DNA from: Diorhabda sublineata
Taxonomy: Eukaryota; Arthropoda; Insecta; Coleoptera; Chrysomelidae
Direction of reading: 5' to 3'
Length of the DNA: 64,000 bases
NCBI RefSeq assembly: GCF_026230105.1
Contig: NC_079474.1
Span: forward strand, 43,290,294 to 43,354,293
The translations under genes were made by a program, and so were the position numbers. The notes beneath the pieces were generated by a model that was not told where the DNA came from, did not search any database, and saw only the letters and a list, made by a program, of their open reading frames with translations. Positions 25,561-38,600 of the stretch are shown here, piece after piece (position 1 is the stretch's first letter; every line of letters starts with the position of its first letter).

Positions 25561-25739
25561 GGCGGTGTATAACAAGTACGTGTCATTATTATATAACTAC
25601 CCAAAAACGTACGTAAATCTCATTAATCGATCATATTGTGAGTTACTGATGTTATTTTTGCAAAATCAAAAAGTTGTGTTTTCTTATGTCTTTCCGTATC
25701 AACCAAATCAACATCAATATACAACAGTACAGAAGCTAA

Positions 25740-26735
25740 CCAAGAAATATCCTCAATCTACCCTTAAAAGGTAGTGACTAAAATTGTTTTTTAAAAATTT
25801 AGCTAGAAACTTGAAATACTGTAATTCTCGTCCACTCGCAAAGGACTAACCACGGGTATGTTTTCAAAATTAGCAACCATCACTTTAAATCATATCAAAA
25901 GTTTTTTGAAATAATAATGAAAATTTTTTTCCCAAAAATAATAGCTCTAGAGAATAAAATAAAGAATATAATTTATAATTTTTTCAATATATTGAGTGAA
26001 AAACAGTAAAAATGTAATAGAATTAAAAATAAATGCTTACAATCAAGGTTGCTAATTTCACAGGATATCTCGGAAAGAAGGAAATTTTGTTATAGGAAAT
26101 AACCATTTTAATTTCATACGATATCTAACCTTTGAAAAATGATGACTAAAATTGAGTTTTCACTCATTTTTTCTTTCATAATTTCAATAGAAACCTCAAA
26201 TTCTGTGTAATTTCCATGCACTCGCAAAAGACTAGCTACGGGTATTTTTTCAATATTCCTGTTGTATTATACGGTGGTGAAATTAGCAACCCCCACTTCA
26301 ATTCATATAACTATATTGAAGATGGAGTTCTATAAAATAAAATCATCACTTAAAATCGTTGTTTCATTAAAAAATATTTTTATTGTTAAAAAATTTAACA
26401 CCATAGTTCATAAATTGAGCCGAAAACGATGAAAATGTAAAAATTGATGGAATTTATGATAAATGTTTAAAAGTTAGTGCTGCTAATTTCACCCCCTCAT
26501 AATAAAACAGAAATATCGAAAAAATGTCCACGAAAACTACAGAAATATCTTGCATTACTGAAATTTTAGAAAAAAAAAATGAAATCTCAATTCCAGTCAC
26601 CACCTTTCAAGGGTGATATCTCGGAAAGGGGTGAGCTGAGGAAATTTTGTTATATAAAAGACCCATCCTAATTTCATAAGAGCAATACCTCTTGAATTTT
26701 GTCGCATGAATCTAGAAACACCCTATATATTAACT
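25740..26735 (-). mobile_element. Terminal non-coding part of a related DDE transposon, internally duplicated
   Basis: The right end reads, inwards on the minus strand, AGGGTGTTTCTAGATTCATG, the same terminal motif as the element at 7107. Inside it lie two diverged copies of one block. GATATCTCGGAAAG, GGAAATTTTGTTATA and a CACTCGCAAA..GACTA..ACGGGTAT motif occur near 25835-26130 and again near 26215-26690. No coding part is left. Confidence 0.5.
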
Positions 26736-26739
26736 GTCA

Positions 26740-27705
26740 AATGTGAAATCTCAGAAGTATGTATTTGTGAAAAAAAATCATTTTCACGTGGGGTTTATGG
26801 TGATTATTTTAATCAATTATTGTAACTAAGGTGAGACTAAGGTAAGAACAATAAAATCATTCTCTTTAAGTAAGTATCCAAGTTTGAGAAGGACTTGAAG
26901 TATCTCAATATTTAAATAACAATTTACAAACAAATAACGAAGCAAAAGGGAAGAAAAGAATATTAAACACTTGAAAACTGAATATTAACTGCTATAATTT
27001 TTTACTGCTTTCATTCTTAAAAGTTATTTCTATAATTGAAATAGCATTTCACGCTTTTGGAATAATGACATTAATTTTTTTAACAGACGTTTAATCCTTT
27101 CAATAAGAATTATTTTCCATTTTAAGTTATATTAATACTATAAATGAGTATTTTCAGTGTTCTTAATTTTGATCATTTCTTAAAATGTTTCTTTATGCAC
27201 TAGAGCGTAATGTGAAGTTTTGCGCACTTGAAAATGTGTACTTCATGAACGGTAAAAGAAAAATATCAATTTTAATATCTATTATTTTTTCATTCAATTG
27301 ACTAAATCAAGTGGAAAAATTTTTGAATTATATTTTTGTTTATTGTTATTTTGATTAAATACTGTTTTTTTATCAATTTGAATCCTAATTTTTCATACTA
27401 TATGGTTATACCAAAAAATTAACTTAAATCGTGTAAAAGTACGTGTTTAGTCATCAAAAAGGAGCTTTTTAAAAAGCGTTGTGAGAAATTTAAATTTCAA
27501 CGAATATTTTTGGATCGATTTTAAATATTTGTTTTCATAGAAAAAAGAAAATACAGAATCATCAATATTTCTTCTAAAATTACTTAACTGACATTTTGAA
27601 AGAAATGAACACTGTTATATTGTCTGCTTGCTCTAGTTTGTTTATTTGCTTTTTTTCTGTTCGTTGTTGAGATCTACAACTTAGTATTGATATTATTAAA
27701 CTCAC
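26740..27705. other. No exon found downstream of the receptor exon
   Basis: If the receptor gene continues, this is the start of its next intron. It is very A+T-rich. Confidence 0.45.
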
Positions 27706-28069
27706 CCCTGAATATTGCGGCTTTTGAGGATAAACATCCCTTGTTGATTTAGAACTTTCTACGCCATAATTTTGGTTATTTAACAAAAGGAACTGGTCAT
27801 TTCTTAACAAATAACTTATATGCATATCACTTATATCGTTATCTATACTACGTTTAAGACGATCGTCCTTATCTCTACCATCTCTTTCTTCGTCTAAAGT
27901 TGTGGTGTTTTTGATAGTGATAACTGCCGCGGTATCGATCCAAATCCATACAAAATGACCGTCCATCATATTAAGTCTTTTAGCGTCCTCGAGAATTCTA
28001 ATACAACTACTACGGTCACTTAGGAGGATAACGACGCCTCTGGAAGACCTCGATAAATCAGCTAGTTTC
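27706..28069 (-). CDS. Nmdar2: Next exon of the same NMDA-receptor-2-like gene, amino-terminal domain
   Basis: The first base completes the arginine codon left open by the exon at 43969-44198, then 121 codons follow. They begin KLADLSRSSRGVVILLSD, continue RSSCIRILEDAKRLNMMDG and HFVWIWIDTAA, and end YPQKPQYSG. The hydrophobic VVILLSD strand, the IRILEDAKRLN helix and the HFVWIWID strand match the second lobe of a GluN2 amino-terminal domain. The ~70 residues after it, rich in D, N, K and S, look like a lineage-specific loop. On the minus strand the acceptor ends TTTACAG before 28069; the donor is GGG|GTGAGT after 27706. Reading through the donor adds SLIISIL and a 129-residue open frame from an internal methionine, which I regard as intron read-through. 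The exon ends in phase 0. The following exon, which should carry the rest of this lobe, was not found downstream. Confidence 0.7.
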
Positions 28070-29559
28070 CTGTAAACAAAGAAATGTGTTTAAATGGTGT
28101 GTAGAAATCAATAAGCAAGGTGATTTATGAAGATTATCCAACCTAGTAGAGTAGATTCGGGGGTGGAAAAATCTCTTAAATTTGTTTTTTGTTCACTTTA
28201 GTCTGAAAACATTCAACCATGGTTGAGATCTTGGAGATTTTCCATTAGGATTGATGACATTCTATTATCTAATACCTAATTGAGAAATACGTTCTATTGT
28301 ATAATATTTTTGATACAAACGAGCTGCTACGATAGTTAAAATAATGATCGGAGCAAATGATGTCACGTTTCATTATTTTAGAATTATTTCTCAATTATTT
28401 TATGTCTTTCAACAATCGATTATTCAATTTTGTAGTCACACTACTTTTAATTAGCAAAGAACAAATTTTTAGTTGATGTCAAAACTTTGAAATGACTACA
28501 TTATTGATGTTGAGAAAAAACTGAATCTTCTCAAACTACCGCTAGTTTACTAGTTGAAATTTTGGAAATTAAATAATATTTGAAGATTACATATTTATTC
28601 ATTCATTTTAAATTCTCTTAACCATCCAATAGTGATACAAAAGTTTGGGTTTGTGATACATCAGTCTTATAATCAAGCACAGTGTATTTTATAATTCAAG
28701 AAATAATAGATCAATAACAATTTCTTAGTAGAACCTCACACGAAACGAAAATTCGTGTAGGATTCTTTGAGATGGAAAAAAACATAAGTAAAATGTCTCA
28801 GCACATCAAAAATTCCAGTTCCCTCGTAAATCATAAACTCACTTTACTATCATGTTTCCTGGAGAAAATATGATGTTTATGATGTTTATTACCCATAAAA
28901 GGATAGAGGAAACGATAGTTCATCTTGACTTTGGTGGTCAACTACTTCAACAAGTATATGGTAAGATTATTGATTAAGCACCTCAACCCTGAAGATTATT
29001 AAGCAAGTCGAAATATTATATTTTGCTCAGTTACGAGTATGGTGTGTTTTGTAGATAATCATGGCTTTTTCGATCACGGAAAAATCAAATTGAACAATGA
29101 AAAGAATAGATATTGGAATATCTTATCACATAAAAATTGAACAGCAAAGACTAACACAGGCATACCCATAAAACCGAATATATTCAGCAATATGATAATG
29201 CAATCTTAGTAAGATTTGCACTAGAAGAAATTGCAGAATTTGAAAGCATTATACCTGGTTGCATATGAAATAGAAAATGTGGATCTTTCACAACTAGAAC
29301 AATCCCATATACTGCATATTCTAGAAAAAGTGGGATTCATAGCTTAACTACTAAGAAAGCCATGACATCCTGAGGTATACATATAAGAATGGCCTTCCAT
29401 TACTTGAGATATTACAATAAATTAAAAATAGAAAAACCTGTAAAAAAACATTTCAACATAGTCATTCATCGTTATTAGTCTAGTCAAGAAGTTCAAAAAC
29501 GTGAAAAATAGAGATAAAGGTCCTAAAAATATTGTTATTATTACCAATAAGTTCAAGTG

Positions 29560-29940
29560 CAATGAAATTATAAAATTCGGCGATCTCGCGCGGTGCCTTG
29601 TATCTGCATTTCAATAAATGGTGGACGCGCCTTTGATGTTTCATTTTAATACTTTTTATTATAGCTGGTGCTTAATTGAATGTATTTCTTCTATATAATT
29701 TCCAGGAAAGTCTATTTACTTCTTTTATTACTTTTTATTCGAGAACTTTGCAGAATTTTATTTAAGTATATTAATGATTTGTATAAACGCATAACGAAAA
29801 AGTAGAAGTAAATTATTTAACTTATTTCAGTGTATTGTATAGTAAATAAATTAAAAACGTAAGGAACAGTGTTTATTAACTCACCACACGAATAGAAGGA
29901 ATGTGAATAAATACAAAAATATTAATATTCACACAATTTT
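29560..29940 (+). repeat. LTR-like repeat copy
   Basis: ATAAAATTCGGCGATCTCGC, GTGGACGCGCCTTTGATG, AGGAAAGTCTATTTACTTC, TTTTATTCGAGAACTTTG, a late AAACGTAAGGAACAGTG and AATAGAAGGAATGTGAATAA follow the family order. Confidence 0.6.
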
Positions 29941-30294
29941 GAACAAAGCTCGTTAAAAAGGAGGAAATCTCCAATAAAAAAGTTCTAGCTCCCAAAACTC
30001 TAGCTCTAAGGCATGCGCGCACTGTCGATTAAGAGAGTTTATCAGATAAAATAATTTTATTGTTTATAATCATTTTTTCATAATGCGTTTGTTTAGATAA
30101 TTTGAACAATATCAATTCAAATGATTTGGCGAAATTATTTTTCAATATTTATTTAATTGTTTATTAGTTTAACAATTTTTTAGACAACACATAATATAGT
30201 TCTCCACAAAGCTGTAAAGTACCAAATAGTGGCGGGCTGATAGCTGAAATAATCACATTTATAATATAAAATGAAGAAATATATTTTATTTAAT

Positions 30295-30545
30295 ACAATA
30301 GAAATTTTGGTGGAAGCGCCGTGGAAATAAGCGAAAACTTTTGATATTATTTTTTTATGACTTATTTACGATTTTGACCTTGTTTTCTTAGAATCAATTT
30401 CTAGGAAGGCCTTTTTATTCATTTGTTTAATTTTTAGAACCAAATTATCGATAAAGTGAATAGAAGATAGTTTAGTAGACTTTATGATCCACCCCACCGT
30501 TAGAAACAATTTAAATAAATTAAGGGAAATAAACATTACAGTACA
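30295..30545 (+). repeat. Diverged LTR-like repeat copy
   Basis: GTGGAAGCGCCGTGG, AGAATCAATTTCTAGGAAGG, ATTCATTTGTTTAATTTTTAG and CACCCCACCGTTAGAAACAA place it in the family. It lies about 350 bp beyond the copy at 29560, in the same orientation. Confidence 0.42.
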
Positions 30546-31719
30546 AATAATTAATAATTAAAATCTGAACAAGCTCAAATAACGTGATAATTGCTTATAA
30601 ACAACCTTTGAAATTTAAATGTTAACTATTCAATTAATAATATTCTTTTTATGAATTTAAGTACCAACAGAACTATAGTTTGATTGGGACGAGGAATTAT
30701 CGAACGGGGTACAAAAAGGGCTCATTACACGTCAAGTGCCCTATATCAAACGCCTATGTATATACATATTTGTTTTCTCTACGAATATATAATAATAATA
30801 AAATCAATATTGTCTTGAATAAAATTGACTATGAGAATATTTAATTCTCTTTTCCCTTCCAAGAAATACAGGGTAATTGATCTTAGAATTGATTATCTCA
30901 CAAGTTATCAAATCGTTTTCGTATTCCAACAACGAATATTGTTAAAGTCTGTACAATGCGCTCGAATAATCGTGCTATGTTATCGTAGCTCGTAAACGTT
31001 GAAATTTACATCCATAAATAAATATGTATTGCTTGTTTAACAAGTTTCCTTTGTTTTGGAAGTTAACTACGATAAAATGACATCAAATACTGGGTTGTAC
31101 TTTCAATAATGTTTCTTGATGTAAATAAAGTGAAGCTTGGATAAGAGTCGCTGATCGAAAATAGTATATTCAACTCTCGAGTGGGAATGTTTACGTACAA
31201 GGCTGCAGGCCGAATGCGGGAATCACGCTAAAGTTTTTATCACTTTCCAGCGAGTTATGTGCAATATTTTTCCCACGATCCCCACAACACGATAAACTTT
31301 TTTTTAAATTTACATATTTTTAAATTAACGATTTGTTTTATATCGTTCAAATACCCACTAATTCACATATATTCAAATTGTGATGTTACAAAACTTTATA
31401 TTAATACAAGGAGCCTGTTTGGTGATTTATAGTTTGCGATATTCCTTGAACAGATTGCAGATTTCCGCGTACATCCTATAATGCTTCTGATTCCACCGAG
31501 TCCTAGAACCTGTCGGCCAAGGTTTCGTTCGTTGCTCGCAACATTTTATTTGCAGCTACTATTTTCTTTGCTAATGATTCATCTATATAACTATATAAAT
31601 TATGCCGTAAAGTTTCGGATAATAGTTTTCAAAACTTCTTGCACAGTTTTCAAACAATTGACTGGAACATGCTCTCTGGTGATGTGGACTTCGAATTTTG
31701 TAGATTTATGAAAACACAA

Positions 31720-32760
31720 ACATGTAATCTTTATCCTACCTGAGGAAATTCTCGGATAGTGTCTTCTTAAAAAATTACATAAAAGCTGCCAAAGAAATTT
31801 ATTATAACAGGAGACTTGCTAATTCTCGTAATGTTTCTAAAGAAACTTGGTTCACTGTGAATGATCTAAGATACTAATCTCTACTTCATCTGATAATCTC
31901 AATAATTACTTTGTTAATGTGGCCAAAAATTTATCAAATTCTATAACTCCTTCTCATGATCCGTTTTCATATCTCCCAGATGCTAATGCTAAGTTACACA
32001 GTTTCTTCTTTATGTCCGTAGTTTTAGCAGGGCTTCGCAGTACAATCAATGACATCAAAAATAAATACTTATCTGGAACTGATGGACTTATATTAAAAGT
32101 GTTTTCGAGTCGACCCGATTGCACATTAAATCTCCTTACCACTTTAATTAACTTTTCAATTCAGAATGGCACTTTTTCCAATTATCTTAAGACAGCTACA
32201 ATTATACCTCTGCATGAAGGAGGTAATAAGAATCAAGCGTCGAATTATTACACTAAAATAACACCAAAATTGACGTCGTTGAATCTGTAAATTTCTTAGG
32301 GCTTGTTGTGGACAATTCCTTTAAATGGGATTTACATATTGCCGCCTTATCTGAAAAATTGAGTTCCTCCTGTTTATTATGCTTTTATTTAGTCGTATCT
32401 GCGATATGCCCTTCCCTTTTGGGGTCAAACTACAAAAAAGAGTTGTTAGATATTATTCGGAGTAAATAGCAGAACTCACTACAGGGGCTCCTTTAAAAGA
32501 TTAAACATTCTGACTCTTTTCCAACTTCAGTAATATCGTTGCACGGTTATCAACCTAGGAACGCGTAGCTTGACCTTCACCCACCCACTCCACGTTCAGA
32601 ATTAGTTAAAGGCTCAATATTTTACAATGAAAAAAATATGCATAATCACTTGCCAATTGAAATCAACTCGATATTATCTTTTCCCGCATTCCGCAATAAT
32701 TTGAGGGCATATTTACTGGAAATTTCCTTCTACTCTGTAAATTACTTTTGTTACTGTAGT
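31720..32760 (+). pseudogene. Non-LTR reverse transcriptase relic (jockey/CR1-like), copy 1
   Basis: The longest piece (31919-32290) includes FSYLPDANAKLHSFFFM, LRSTINDIKNKYLSGTDGLI, LKVFSSRPDCTLNLLTTLIN and FSIQNGTFSNYLKTATIIPL, the 'I..LK...S.G.D.I....L......L..LIN.S...G.FP..LK.A.V.P..K.G' start of the domain. Next is FLGLVVDNSFKWDLHI (the usual 'FLGV.ID....W..HI'), skipping the YADD region. The C-terminal end is LPIEINSILSFPAFRNNLRA, YLLEISFYS. The 3' part near 32600-32725 is very similar in DNA to 60650-60770, read on the opposite strand. Internal deletions and shifts make it inactive. Confidence 0.72.
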
Positions 32761-33234
32761 CGACTTTCAACCACCATGTCTCTTGAGGGTTGTAATGTCG
32801 CTATCTACATTTACTAGAATAGTTATGGATTACCTTTGGAAACATTGCCTCATTTATAACGGATTTTGTAAATGCAGATAGCTAGCAATTACTTGGTAAT
32901 TCACCAAACCTTCTGGTTGCCTCGTACATTTGATTTCTTGATAATTAAGAAAAAATCGAGGCTCATCTACGTTTGAAGACCTAAGATCACTATTATTCAG
33001 ATATAGTTAAAGGTCTTGCTTTTTTTGGTTTTGGTTCAGACATTTTAATTGAGGCTGAATTCTACAGATATTCGACGTCTTCTATTTTTATTTAACATAA
33101 TTTTCTTAAAAACTTATTCTACATAGACGACTAACACATTTCTGGTATAAGAATTGATTCCTTTTCGCATTTTATGAACTGATTATAGCAGATTTGAAAC
33201 CTTTCTTGGGACTTTTGTCTTAAAAGATTCAAAG

Positions 33235-33470
33235 TAGTATTTTCAGCCTATTCTTCTAACTGCGTTCACACAAATCATTTATAAACCTAAATAAAATTCT
33301 ACAAAGTTCTAGAACAAACAGAATCATAACAAATGAACAAATAGACTTTTCTAGACAATATTTAGAAGAAATACTGTAAATAAACCGCCTGTTATAATAA
33401 AAACGTACTAAAAAGTAACATCAAAGAAAATTAAAAGCATCAAATATGTTTGACAATTGAATCATTTGAA
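33235..33470 (-). repeat. LTR-like repeat copy, minus strand, partial
   Basis: The minus strand reads CTTTGATGTTACTTTTTAGT, AGGCGGTTTATTTACAG, AAAAGTCTATTTGTTCATTT, GTTCTAGAACTTTGTAG, TTTATAAATGATTTGTGT, in the family order. Confidence 0.58.
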
Positions 33471-35069
33471 ATTTGCCAGGAAGTCCTACAATCTCACAAT
33501 CAATCATATGTGAGTTGTCGTTTCTAACCTACGCGTGCGCAAGGAATGAACGCCGTACGTTCAAAACCGCCAACTTTCGTAGCTATTAGATCAAATAAAT
33601 TTATTTCCACACTGGAAGCGCAATTACTAAAACAAGTTTATGCTCAAGCTTACTTATATTATATATACTCTCATTAGGCTTGTACTACTAACGTATATGA
33701 TTTTGTTTGGAGTTTTATTGAAAAATCGTCTCGGCAACTATTCGTTCTTGATGATATGCTACATAATGAGATACCGGAAAGCCATAAGTCAAGTGTTACT
33801 TCGTTTCCAGTCACTATCAATAACCTAATAGAATCTCGTCAATACTGAAATGGAATCCAATTCATCTTAACCCTATTTTTCGATGTTGGAATCAATTGGA
33901 CTTTTTTCTGCTCGAAAGTGTCACCATTCTATTTGAAATATCTATGTTCAACCGTAGCAACTTGAACAGATACAGCAAATATAATATAAATGGTTTTTCA
34001 TCAATATTACATAATTCAATTTTATTGCTGTCGCGCAGAAAAATATAGGTTGTACGTATTTACGCTATTGTTCTAACAGCAGTTAACATAACGTACAAAT
34101 TTCCAGAATTCCGGGTGATCAAATCCATTATTCATCTATTCCGTGAAATATATGTCCATTGGAGGTGAACCTCGTTTTTCAATTGTGTCTCTAGCGCTAC
34201 GTTCATAGCACTATGTTTTACAGGAAGACTCGAACTTGATAATCATTATAAAAGCTTAAGTAATAATAGGGCTTGCTGTTGGATTGAATGAATCGAGTTT
34301 AAGTTGTAAGAAAGCAACTTTAAGTTTTGTTACTGCAGTTTTTCATATGAATATCTTGATTGTTGGTTCTAGCTTAGAATTTGATCTGATTAGAGCAAAT
34401 TTCACCAAAATTTATTTGATTTACATCGGTCTAAAGATGTTTTCGATAATAAATTAATATCGCAAAAGCGAATGGAATGCTAGATAAGAATTTTTTGTAT
34501 AATATCCACTATATTGTTAATTATTCATTCAATCAGACGTAACTACGAATTTTTGGGTGATCTGCTATACTTATATCTTTAGAATCCGTTCCATATTTCG
34601 AAAAATAACAGACATTTCACAATTGATCTGATTTACTCATTAAAGTAGTAAGCACACCAAGACAATGGTTTTTTTTGTAACACAAAGATATATTACGTCG
34701 TTACTTTAGGAGAACATTACCGGAAATATAAATTAAACTTTTGATTTTTTTTTCGTTTTTCCTAGTTTTTTCCATCTCTAATTAGTCGATGAGGTCGAAC
34801 GACGGCTCAATTAATTCGTAATTTAAAGTATTGATTAACTCTATCGCGTTTATTTTTTAATCCGTCTTTTCTCTATAACTTCGTGATTCCATTCAACAGC
34901 GACATATCTAACAATGAGCAATACAGAGTTAGTTGTACGTGTCCGATCTTTCACTGTACTGCACTCTTTCACATATCTGCAAGTCTCATTGCATCAAAAA
35001 GTAGCAGTTTGCCTTTTTTTTCAACCTCTGATGAGCTATAAATAAAACTTAATCCATATAAAACAATAA

Positions 35070-35640
35070 TTTTATTACCAAAAGATTGGTACTTTTCAAC
35101 ATAGTCACCGAAAAGATGTAATTCGTCATATCTGTGGACAAGCTTTTCAATACTCTCTTCAAAGAAAGTTTCCTAGCCTTTCAGTAATAGGAAATCTGCG
35201 GTTTTCTTCAACAATTCTGTCAACTCGTTGAAACAGGTAATCTGAAACGAGAGATTTGCGTCCTTGGCCTCCTTTATCATGCACATCATTACGGCCGTCT
35301 TCAAACTTTTGACATCATCACTCATGTAGTTTTCCCCATACACACGACTCATTCTCCGATGCATTTCTGCGCAATATGGCGTTCAGCTTGTAGAAAACGA
35401 AGCACACTTCGCACTTCACACTTTTTACGAGGCTGTAGCACAACGCCGACTGACGCCAGAATGTCAACAATGGCGGAGTGTGTAGTGTGAGAGTTTCACA
35501 GTCGCCTACAGCGCATGCCCGCTTTCTTCTGCCCACGTAGCGTCTGCATGCAGCAATCGGAAGTTGAAATAAAAACGGTCCTCGTATTAACATTATTATC
35601 CTTCTACACAAGTCATATTAGATCCGGTGTAAACAGGTTC
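35070..35640 (-). pseudogene. Mariner-type transposase, N-terminus joined to C-terminus
   Basis: On the minus strand the N-terminal part runs through KCEVCFVFYKLNA and, with a frameshift, HRRMSRVYGENYMSDDV, then frame-shifted remnants of a 'KFEDGRNDVHDEGGQGRKS' linker and of 'RVDRIVEENRRF'. After a stop the sequence goes straight to ETFFEESIEKLVHRYDELHL and FGDYVEKYQSFGNKI, the C-terminus of mariner transposases. The catalytic core is missing. The upstream part (about 35380-35560) is notably G+C-richer than the surroundings. The two overlapping open frames here, of 63 and 97 residues, are broken readings of this relic. Confidence 0.65.
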
Positions 35641-38600
35641 CACTATTGTAAGCGAGATCCGAGAGATTCTGATTGATAACTGTAAATCTCTAATGAGATG
35701 ATCTAATTGAGCTTGATTAATAAGCTTAGCAACACAATTCATTTTCGTTACTGCTAAAAAAATAAACTTCTATGTCGTTTTTACATATTCTTGGAATCAT
35801 ATTGTAGGATAGATATTTCTTTGTCAAATATCAAATGAACAATAATTCATCTAATTCATCTTCTGATCTACCAACCAACAGGGAACCAGACCACATCGAA
35901 GAATTTACAAGTGAGCTCTGATAAAATTCAAATCTGAAATTCAAACCTAACTAGAATAAGTCAACTCAGGTAACATTTAATTCACGCAAAGACACATTCT
36001 CATCATTGCCAATAAACAAAATTAGGTTCAAACAAGAAAATAAAAAAGGGTATAGATGGGGGATTAACATGGCGGAAGCATATCTTTACAAAGAGCAAAA
36101 AACTTAATTTAATTAAGAGAAATGCACTGGCTAATTTGCAGATTAAAAATTGAACATAAATTGCTCCTCTATAAGGTTTCAAGATAAAGTACTATTGTAA
36201 ACTGCTTAAATCTATCATCAAAAGAGACCTTCAAGTGCTTTTGTTTAAAGATAAAGCCAATAACAAAATTTTGAGTTACAGTGCCAAAATAAGTGCCTAC
36301 CCCAATGTACGAACTAGATTTAATTGGGATTTAAGAAGTGTCCGTTGTAAATTATCGTCCACGTTGTCATTAAAATTTACAAAGTTAGTGTAAGAAAATC
36401 CTTAAAGGATACTTTACTGACTTATTTAATTAATTTACTTATTTTCCTATTGAGATATATTGTCAGTTACAACTGATTTTTCTAGTAAAAAAGATCTACA
36501 GCTTCTATAGAACACATGTGGTATCCACTTTTTGTCTTGTTTTGTTGAAATAGGAAATCCAAAATAAAGGAGATAAGCACTTAAGCTGTTCACAAACAAA
36601 GCAAAAACGATCAGAACTTTGTATGCATTTTCTACCCAACATTTCAATAAAAATTTAAACGAAATATTTGAGTTGATGCGTTGAACATAAATTGACAAAT
36701 ATTAAACATTATGCATTCCTGCAACTTTTATATGTTTGAGTAAGAGAGGTTGACACATTTATCTATATTTTAATCACTGATCTTTCTTGTGAAATAGGAT
36801 GACATGAATTGAAGTTCAAATATCTTGAGAACCAAGTTGGAACTTTACAAGAAATTTCCTGTTCCTTGGCATATCAAGTGTGCTATACCTCTCGACCCAA
36901 ACATTTCTTGTAATATTAGTTTTGATAATTAGTTTTCAAAATTTGGTGATGTATGAACGCATTGCCGGAAACTACTCTGCTAACTCACTTATTATGTTTA
37001 TATATCACTCAAGAGGAAGGAAATGCCAACGTTTGCGTGCACTTACATCAAATATTTCGTCTCTAGCGAAGAACGTGACAAAGTTAGCATTGGCTCGGAA
37101 TTTACGTAATATGATTTACATTTAAACGCCGTATCTCTGGTGATGAGTGTTAATTTCAATTCCAATTCTATAAATTTGATTTGGAAATTACTTGAGTACA
37201 TCAAATCATATCATTTGTATGCAATTGGTGAATATAGCAAAAAGAACTGAATAGTGATCAGGATTTCTGGAATTCGAAACAGTAACTGATATAGTGTTTA
37301 TACTTTATTGCACAGCTCTATAATGTACAGTTTTGTTCATTACTTTTCGGTTATATCCTGTTTTATTGAAGTCACGTTATTCAAAATGTTCATGATGAGT
37401 TTATAGAACTACAAATTGGGCTGTCTTCATTGCCATTGAAACGGCTCCTTTGTGAATTAGTAATGGGATTCGAACTATTCTGAACTCACTCTTTGTAGTT
37501 TAATCAACTCTGCGAGCAGTAACCCTAAAAACAACGACTTGTCTCATGCTATCCCATGATTAAAATGCATTCTCTTCATTCTTATTAGACTCCATCCTCA
37601 TTCCTCTCTTGCTCACGTCAACTTTTTAAGCTGGCAAATGAATTAAATGAAGACCTGCGATAAAATGTAAAAAAATAACAACAACGTACAGGAAGTTTTA
37701 GGTAGAAGTTTTGGAGTTGAGCTTAAGAACTGTCACTATTTACAAAATAACAAAGTTTGATGAAATAACTTACTCCAATGTAAGTTATTCCTTAACACAC
37801 GTTACCGTTTGTGATTTTTTACATCTAAGAAGTTGCAAAACCATATTAAGCAGTTTAAAACGCTGTTGACAAATAACTATTTGAATAAAAGTCTAATGGA
37901 CAAAATTGCTGGAAACTTCTTTCTGATCAGGCGACTGGAAACCACCGTCATGTGACACACCTAAACCCCATTCAAAAAGTCATTCAATGTAGTAGGGGAC
38001 AGTCTCAGCAAACTCGAAAGGAATCAGCTGACCATCGTGTGGATGATGCAAGGTGAGGAAGTAGCTTAACTCCACGTATTGTTTCCGGGGTATTCAATCT
38101 GACAAGAATCGCGAGAGAATATTGTTACTGATGAATCGTCCTTTATGGGACATGAGGGCAATAACTGAATTCATGAGACCCTAGCTCAATCGAAATCCAA
38201 TTCCAATTCGACCTCGGGTTTAATTTAAATAAATTGAATATTAGCCTATGGACTATCCATCTTAAACAATGAGTGTGATCTGTCTTTGAATCGTTTTAAA
38301 TTTTCTTTGGAGGGCTAAATATAGAGAGTGTATACTTATTTCGAGTCTTCTAGTAAATAAATTTGGCACGTCTAAAAGCTGTTCATTCGAAAAAATTAAT
38401 TGTGATTGTACAGATTGAAAATCTTTATTCGCTGCGAATACGAAGATAGAACATTAATTAATTTGGATAATAAAAACTTTTTTGTTGAAGTAATTCTCGA
38501 GTCTGACCCTCCTCAATAAAAAATGTGGTTGGAATTAGCTGTAACGTCATGACCTTTATAACATACTTTTCCGGATCACACAGAGGGTATCTAAAAACAG

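Noticed and set aside
25406..25774. 122-codon plus-strand frame
   Set aside because: It begins in the 3' flank of the transposon at 24.4 kb and crosses into another element's end. There is no domain pattern.
27580..27705. Continuation of the receptor frame past 27706 to a stop at 27580
   Set aside because: A strong GTGAGT donor lies at the change from protein-like to random sequence, so this is intron read-through.
28860..29470. Plus-strand peptides such as YDNAILVRFALEEIAEFESI
   Set aside because: Short open stretches between stops, with no recognisable domain order.
35833..36400. Plus-strand MNNNSSNSSSDLPTNREPDH start and later K-rich peptides that might be a LINE linker
   Set aside because: The frame stops after 28 codons, and later pieces lack any diagnostic motif.
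37920..38165. Protein-like stretches on both strands, including plus-strand ENIVTDESSF resembling a mariner 'TGDES' site
   Set aside because: Only one short motif agrees, and neighbouring motifs of the family could not be found.
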